Positions 58,828 to 64,000 of a DNA stretch of 64,000 bases are shown here, in pieces. Made by a program: the position numbers and the translations under genes. Position 1 is the stretch's first letter, and the number at the start of each line of letters is the position of its first letter. Origin of the DNA: Ectobius pallidus (Eukaryota; Arthropoda; Insecta; Blattodea; Ectobiidae); assembly GCA_964059195.1 (NCBI GenBank), contig CAXKWD010000003.1:17342606-17406605 (forward strand), written 5' to 3'. The notes under the pieces were generated by a model. That model was not told the origin of the DNA. It searched no databases and worked only from the letters and a program-made list of their open reading frames with translations.

Positions 58828-59508
58828 TAGGGCAAGGCATTTAATGACCATAAAATAGTGAAAAAATGACCAATAATTTTTCATTATTACTTATATTTAG
58901 TTTCTTAAAGTAATGAATTGCTAAAAGCAATTTAATAGATGATAATGCGGTATATATGAATTTACAATAGAAAACACTTACTTTGTTATTAAAAAATAAG
59001 TAAATTTATACTAGTTGGACACCCTTACCGAAAAAAAATCTTTCTGAACTGGCATGGACATCAAAGTTCCATAGCAAGTACGTGCCATTTAAAAATAAAA
59101 TAAAAATATTTATTGCTAGAAGACAAACTGCTGTGGTGTTTACAATAAACCTGAATTAAAATTAACTATGAACACCTGGAGGAGATTCTGAAATAAAAAC
59201 GATTGTCTGTTGTCTGAAAGAAACTATTTGTAAATGGAAAAGCTCCTCTCTACCTCGACTGAAACATGGCCTATAATGCCAAAAAGGCCTATGAATACAA
59301 AAAATGACCTAAAAATGCAGAAAATGACCTAAAATTGCCAAAAATGACCTATCTCTTGAAAATGACAAAAATTGCAAAATAAAGCAAAAAATGCAAAACC
59401 AAATTGCCCTTATTTAATAAATTACTTAATTATAAACATTTATATATATTCGAGCTAGCTTTTAATCTTCATATAAAAAGATGCAAAATCATCAAATTCC
59501 TTGCTCTA
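58828..59508 (-). mobile_element. hAT element, deleted copy 2 of the TAGGGCAAGGC family
   Basis: Flanked by a perfect 8-bp duplication CAGATTAC (58820-58827 and 59509-59516). Its interior is the reverse complement of the 2270-3000 copy, including the decayed transposase scrap near 59150-59265. The side near 59275-59350 carries repeated AAAATGACCTAAAA units, probably subterminal transposase sites. The right end is slightly diverged (TTGCTCTA). Confidence 0.92.
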
Positions 59509-60049
59509 CAGATTACTATTTTGTTGTGAGTTTATTAGTCGTATTTGACTTTATTTTTAACTCGGATGGGCTTTGCCTCTTGTGAAATCAACATGTATTG
59601 TAAATTCTGAATCGCTTAGAGAGATTCGTTACGTATCGAGAAATTCATTGGTGTTGGGGACTAGCGTGACTGGATTTCGAACTCTGCATATAAGTTATGT
59701 CCCTAATTTGCTAATTGGTGTAGATTAATTTCCCATAGGTTTGCTGCAGTGGCTCGTAATGGAATATGTTACAGCTTACTGTATAAGCTTATCGATTACC
59801 TTAATATCGTCACGTTGCATCGAATGTGTTCTGCTTACGGCAGTAATACACGTAAATCGCAACACGTTATATTGTTTTTTGCTATGAGTTTGTAAAATCC
59901 GAGCTACAGTTTGGTAGAATGTGTGAAGAACAGATGCTCTTCTAATACACACAAAGAAATCAGAAAAAAAAATTGAACCAATTGTATTTAGTGTGAAAAA
60001 GTAACAGTCATACTTGTAACTAAATAGTAGTTCGTTTATTAAGTCATAA

Positions 60050-60780
60050 TTAGACTTCGGATTTCAGGTAAAAACCTATTTCAATCCTTAAGTGATATAC
60101 GGACGAAAACTTGTATATGCATGTTTCTTAAGTGACTATGCCTAAAACTGATACTTTTATAGGACCTAAAACAGGCTATTTTTACGTTAGAGCCTAATAT
60201 TGCCTTTTTGCTTGTTTTTCCTCTAAAGTTAAAAAAAGTTATTTTTTGTTATAAATTCTAGCATTTATTTTCAGTTCGTACTAAATTTTTAGCTCGGAAT
60301 GCGCAGTACATGACACGTTTGTGTCTTGGTTAAATAGGAAGGAATGTTTCGTCTTCAGAAGAAAAATGCCTTCGAATTCCCAGGAGTAGTGTTTTTCTCC
60401 CGACTCCCACATCCAGTAACAAACAAACAAACAAAAAAGTTCTCTAAATCACTGAGGGATACAAGGGGTTGAATATGATAGCGTGAGTAGCTTCTGGGCG
60501 CAGGGATTAGGTTTGCACTGTTATGGTATTAATACAGGCCCTAGTAATAGGTCTATATAATTCTGTGTACCATAGGCCTATATCTGTGTTTTATTATCAA
60601 GATTATTGACTATTGCTGACTTCAATAAATAATATATTATGCATTGCAATTGAGATATTTCAGAAAATTGGCAACTTAACGATTTTATAAGAGACTATTT
60701 TACGATTTTTAGAACCTATTTTTAAATTTTTAGAGCCTATTTTAGTTACCTAAAACAGCATTTTTAGCTACCTAAATTAT
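60050..60780. repeat. Possible hAT-like remnant with GCCTATTTT repeats
   Basis: TTAGACTTCGGATTTCAGGT at the left resembles the CGGATTTC starts of other elements here. AGAGCCTATTTT and TACCTAAAACAG units recur at 60165-60210 and 60700-60770. No matching right end or duplication was found. Confidence 0.4.
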
Positions 60781-61009
60781 TATATGTGTAGGCAACATGA
60801 GGTAAACAAAAATTGTTTCATGATTGATGTTGATTTCCATCTTTTTTGGGATGTTTTCCGGATTTAACGCGTTGCTGCTTCACCAAATTCCGCTGACATA
60901 ATCGGGAGTTTACTGTACAATGCTATATGAGAAGGTTCAAGTATTGAATGAGGACGAAATTATAGATCAAGACGTAAATAATAAATTAATGTAAGCTGAT
61001 GTAACTAAG

Positions 61010-61506
61010 TGCCAGAATGCTTTTGTTTAATCAGTCATAATAGCAATTATGATATGAAGAAAATAAGTTATTTTTTGTCGATTTCCGAGTTACGCTGCAG
61101 ATCGATTCATTAAGCAGGACTTACGGAAGAACAAAGGTCTAGTTTGATAAGCATATGTAAAGGAATATGTGGGTAGTGTTATTCGTTAAAGCTACTTGTA
61201 TTGCAATTTCAAAGCCGTATATGAATACTGGTAAACAATATGTTGTCATGAGAGCTGATTTGCATTTGATAAATTCTTTTAATATATTACCATAAAATAG
61301 GCACTAAATTGGGCATTACTCCGGTACCGGTTAACCGATTTGGTCCAATGTCAATAGAAGCTCACATGGACGTTATAAATGCGTATACCAAGTTTCATGA
61401 AAATCCCATAAAGCGTATTAGTTATCGCGCGTATAGACACACAGACAGACGGACATACATTTTCCCGTACCCCACACAATCTCATAACGTACGATTCTGG
61501 CACTTA
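61010..61506 (+). repeat. AGTGCCAGAATG repeat, compact copy with empty SINE site
   Basis: Begins AAGTGCCAGAATGCTTTTGT and ends CGATTCTGGCACTT. One unit only (AATAGGCACTAAATTGGGCA .. GTATACCAAGTTTCATG). The site AAAGGTCTAGTTTGATAAGC near 61133 is uninterrupted. It is the shortest complete-looking member here. A start at ATG 61309 gives a chance frame. Confidence 0.85.
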
Positions 61507-62269
61507 ATAACATATTATAACGACGAAAACAGGCAGAGTATTTATTCTTGTTGGAGAAGGTAGTTTGTGGAAGAACTAACAACGGAACTAGTAGGTCCAA
61601 AGTCATTTTGTACTGGATTTAAAATGCAGAAAGTGGAGTTGTGTGCGGTTCGCTCTATTTTTAGACGCGTTTTAAAAGGTAAATTTTGAACACGAGCGAA
61701 TACTGGAAATGCAAATGCCGTGTCTTGCATGCCACTAGAGAACTCCCTACGTAAGCTTATTAAATATGTAAATGTAGGTGTACGTATTTATAGTGCAAGA
61801 CTATGGGTCTGGAATCCGGAGCGAATATTTGCGTTTACATTGTGAGTTCAGATATGTGATGACGTCAATCGATATCGTTGGAACAAGAACAATGTGACCC
61901 CATGACGAACGCTGAATTATTTACTAAATCAACTGAAGGAACTAAAAAACATGCAATGATACCTGTGTGCAAGACCAGTCTTATTATGAGGCCCACCATT
62001 CTTAGGAACCAGTCTTCATAAAAAGCTACGTAAAATTCCATAACACCAGATGTTTTTTTATCTCCGTTTACGGGATGACAGATGTGTTGATTTAGCCGTT
62101 TTGGTAAAAAAAATAAATAAATATGGTTTTGGATTTTAGTGTAAAAATCAAGCCTACCCTAAATGTGCAAAATGTATGTATGTGCAAAATTTGATGCCGT
62201 TTCGATGCAAGGAACGGTTGTTGCTGATACAATTTTAAAACCTCATTGCGCTTCCAACTGCTTGTACAT

Positions 62270-62805
62270 GGAAACTTTAATCACCTGTTTTCTCGCTTTC
62301 CATTTGCATGTTATTTTGCCACATTCAAAATCCATCTTCTATCACAAAATTGAGATACAGCTGTGAAATCTTTTAAAATGTACTTTACTAATGAAATGCC
62401 TAATCGGATTTTCTGCACGGGCCTAAATTCATATATATATACATATACACATGTTTGTGTTTGTGTGTGTGTGTTTTTTACACTTACCGTTTTTGTAGGG
62501 AAAATATTTTTTTAACGAAAAATATAAACATCAAAAAATCCATCAGTAAATGTATAAAGCAAGCATCAAAGAATCGTACAAAAAATAAAGTTCATATTTT
62601 AATATCTGGCGGAGGAGATAGCTTTCTATTTTTATATAAATCAGTTTAATTAATTAATTTTTCAAAAAGAAATTGAGACATTAAAATGAAATTATAAACT
62701 TCAATTTCTGTTTAGATTTTAATTAGCCTGAGTTTGCAAAATTTGAAGTTTCTAGGACAAGTAGTTTAGAAAATCCATTCACACTTCAGTCATCCCTTAA
62801 AAGAC
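62270..62805. repeat. Paralogous repeat, copy 2
   Basis: Matches 49830-50690 in order (TGTTATTTTGCCACATTCAA, AAAGAATCGTACA, TGGCGGAGGAGA, GAAGTTTCTAGGACAAGTAG, CACTTCAGTCATCCCTT) without the LINE-like tail or the GC-rich insert. A (TA)/(GT) stretch lies near 62431-62475. Confidence 0.65.
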
Positions 62806-63066
62806 CACCCCTCCTCGAACCACTGACTACCCATCGAATAACGAGCATTTTTCTAAAATTCGCCCCTTTTAAGAAAAAAAATTCAAAACTAAAAATTACA
62901 GTATTGAGGTACAGTTTAACGTGCTACAGAAATTCAGAATCTGTTTGATAGAATAATGCTGTGTTTCGGAGGATAAAACGAAATCTGACGTTGATACGGT
63001 TCGTACTGTAGCCTAGGCCTAAGTCTGAATCATGAATCGTCCATGGAATATGAAAATTTCTAGCAA

Positions 63067-63146
63067 GATATATATATATCTGTGTGTGTGTATATATGTG
63101 TGTGTGTGTGTGTATATGTGTATGTGTATATATATGTGTATGTATG

Positions 63147-63206
<60 letters not shown>
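63067..63206. repeat. (TG)n/(TA)n microsatellite
   Basis: GT-rich text passes into about 30 uninterrupted TA units (63145-63206). All open frames here are products of the repeat. Confidence 0.95.
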
Positions 63207-63211
<5 letters not shown>

Positions 63212-63572
63212 GGAGGGGTTTTGACCACTGTACATGGGCTCCAGAATCTAACAACTGGTATTTCTTCCGTTTTGCGTCCAATTCCAGTTCTTCTTTTGCT
63301 CAGACATGTTCAGTAAGATAAGAATTGTATTATTTAGAGACAATGGCCAACTTAATTCGTGATTATTATTGTCATCGTAAAATTTTATTATTAAAAAAAT
63401 CTTAATTCAATTTTAAAATCTAAGAGAAAAATTTTAGTGTGTATTTCTAGTAGGAAACTTAGCATGAAGAGGAAACTTCAGGAAAGTTATGTTCTTGTAA
63501 ACAAGTCGTTCCTTGGGTGGCTCAAAAGTTCATGAACATCTTCATCACGTTCGTCAAGGTATTTATATAACA

Positions 63573-63960
63573 GGATTATCCAACCGGTGGCCCGGAACCG
63601 CATCCGGCCCGCGAAGCCAGTTTGAAAAAATGTATCACTTTAGTAACATACACTTCTTATGAAAATAATGTTACAAATACATTTTCAGTTTTAGTTATAC
63701 AAGTTTCAGATATATAATTTTAATTTGAAATTCCATTGCTTTTATTGTTTAGTTTCACAATTCAGGTCAATTTAAAGTAGGCAGCTGAGGATTATATTTT
63801 TATGTTAAATACTGGTACATGATATTGAATAAGCAAAAAAGTGAAGATATAAATTTTAATTAGTTTTCAGGTCATTTATACTGTTTGTCAAATGTTACCC
63901 CCAAAGTATTGTGTGGCCCGCCAATGAACTCATGGACGTACTATTGGGCCTTGTTCTTGA
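63573..63960 (+). mobile_element. hAT-like remnant with GGCCCG ends
   Basis: CAGGATTATCCAACCGGTGG, CATCCGGCCCGCGAAGCC at the left and GTGTGGCCCGCCAATGAACT, ACTATTGGGCCTTGTTCTTG at the right resemble hAT non-autonomous elements common in insects. The right terminus is not clear and no duplication was found. Confidence 0.5.
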
Positions 63961-64000
63961 AGTTGAATTTTATCATTTTATCAGTTCTCCGGAATAAAAA

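Noticed and set aside
63019..63321. Several overlapping tyrosine/isoleucine-repeat frames
   Set aside because: They are translations of the (TG)n/(TA)n microsatellite.
1..64000. LTR retrotransposon or viral insertion
   Set aside because: No pair of direct long terminal repeats, primer-binding site, gag, integrase or viral motif was recognised.

Overview
The window is animal nuclear DNA, most likely from a cockroach or another member of Blattodea. It is strongly AT-rich, has very long introns and is densely filled with transposon remnants. The motif TAGGCCTAC/AGGCCT recurs and the LINE and SINE types resemble those I know from cockroach genomes. The order-level call is inference; species level is not supportable.

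Only one conserved host gene is convincingly present. A single internal exon at 13393-13630 (+) encodes the N-terminal region of a PP2A B56 (B', PPP2R5) regulatory subunit, closest to the PPP2R5D/PP2A-B' type. It has clean splice sites and ends in phase 1. A second coding exon at 23679-23949 (+) lies in a CpG-rich block, has an in-frame stop upstream, and also ends in phase 1 at a consensus donor. It fits an alternative first exon of the same gene, as vertebrate PPP2R5C has, but that is inference. Neither the N-terminal exon upstream nor the HEAT-repeat exons downstream were found, so nearly all the rest would be intron of this locus.

Transposons. Several hAT-type insertions have 8-bp target duplications that can be read directly: 3357-3734, 13685-14097, 15079-15703, 27412-28109, 40296-40760, 51910-52203, 53471-54604 and 58828-59508; three more (2270-3000, 35325-35785, 51251-51820) have near-matching ones. 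Three of these families occur as exactly two copies in opposite orientation. One element (53471-54604) keeps hAT transposase sequence, and 2270-3000 keeps a dimerisation-domain scrap. Two Tc1/mariner elements (12376-13079, 54840-55492) are fold-backs made of two inverted copies of the transposase C-terminus; a third related arm lies at 32099-32455. Also present are two pogo/Tigger-like elements (11239-11970, 17407-17740), a fold-back with TTAA flanks (33701-34433), a non-autonomous Helitron (31191-31799) and a Harbinger-like element (37186-37700).

Retroelements are 5'-truncated LINE ends (4680-5205, 9467-9751, 24250-24724, 36687-37052, 52548-53045) and several tRNA-derived SINE families, some nested inside DNA transposons with visible target duplications. 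A dispersed family marked by AGTGCCAGAATG recurs throughout. Microsatellites are common.

Roughly half the window is AT-rich DNA in which I recognise nothing; those stretches are listed. There is no sign of an operon, CRISPR array or bacterial gene.
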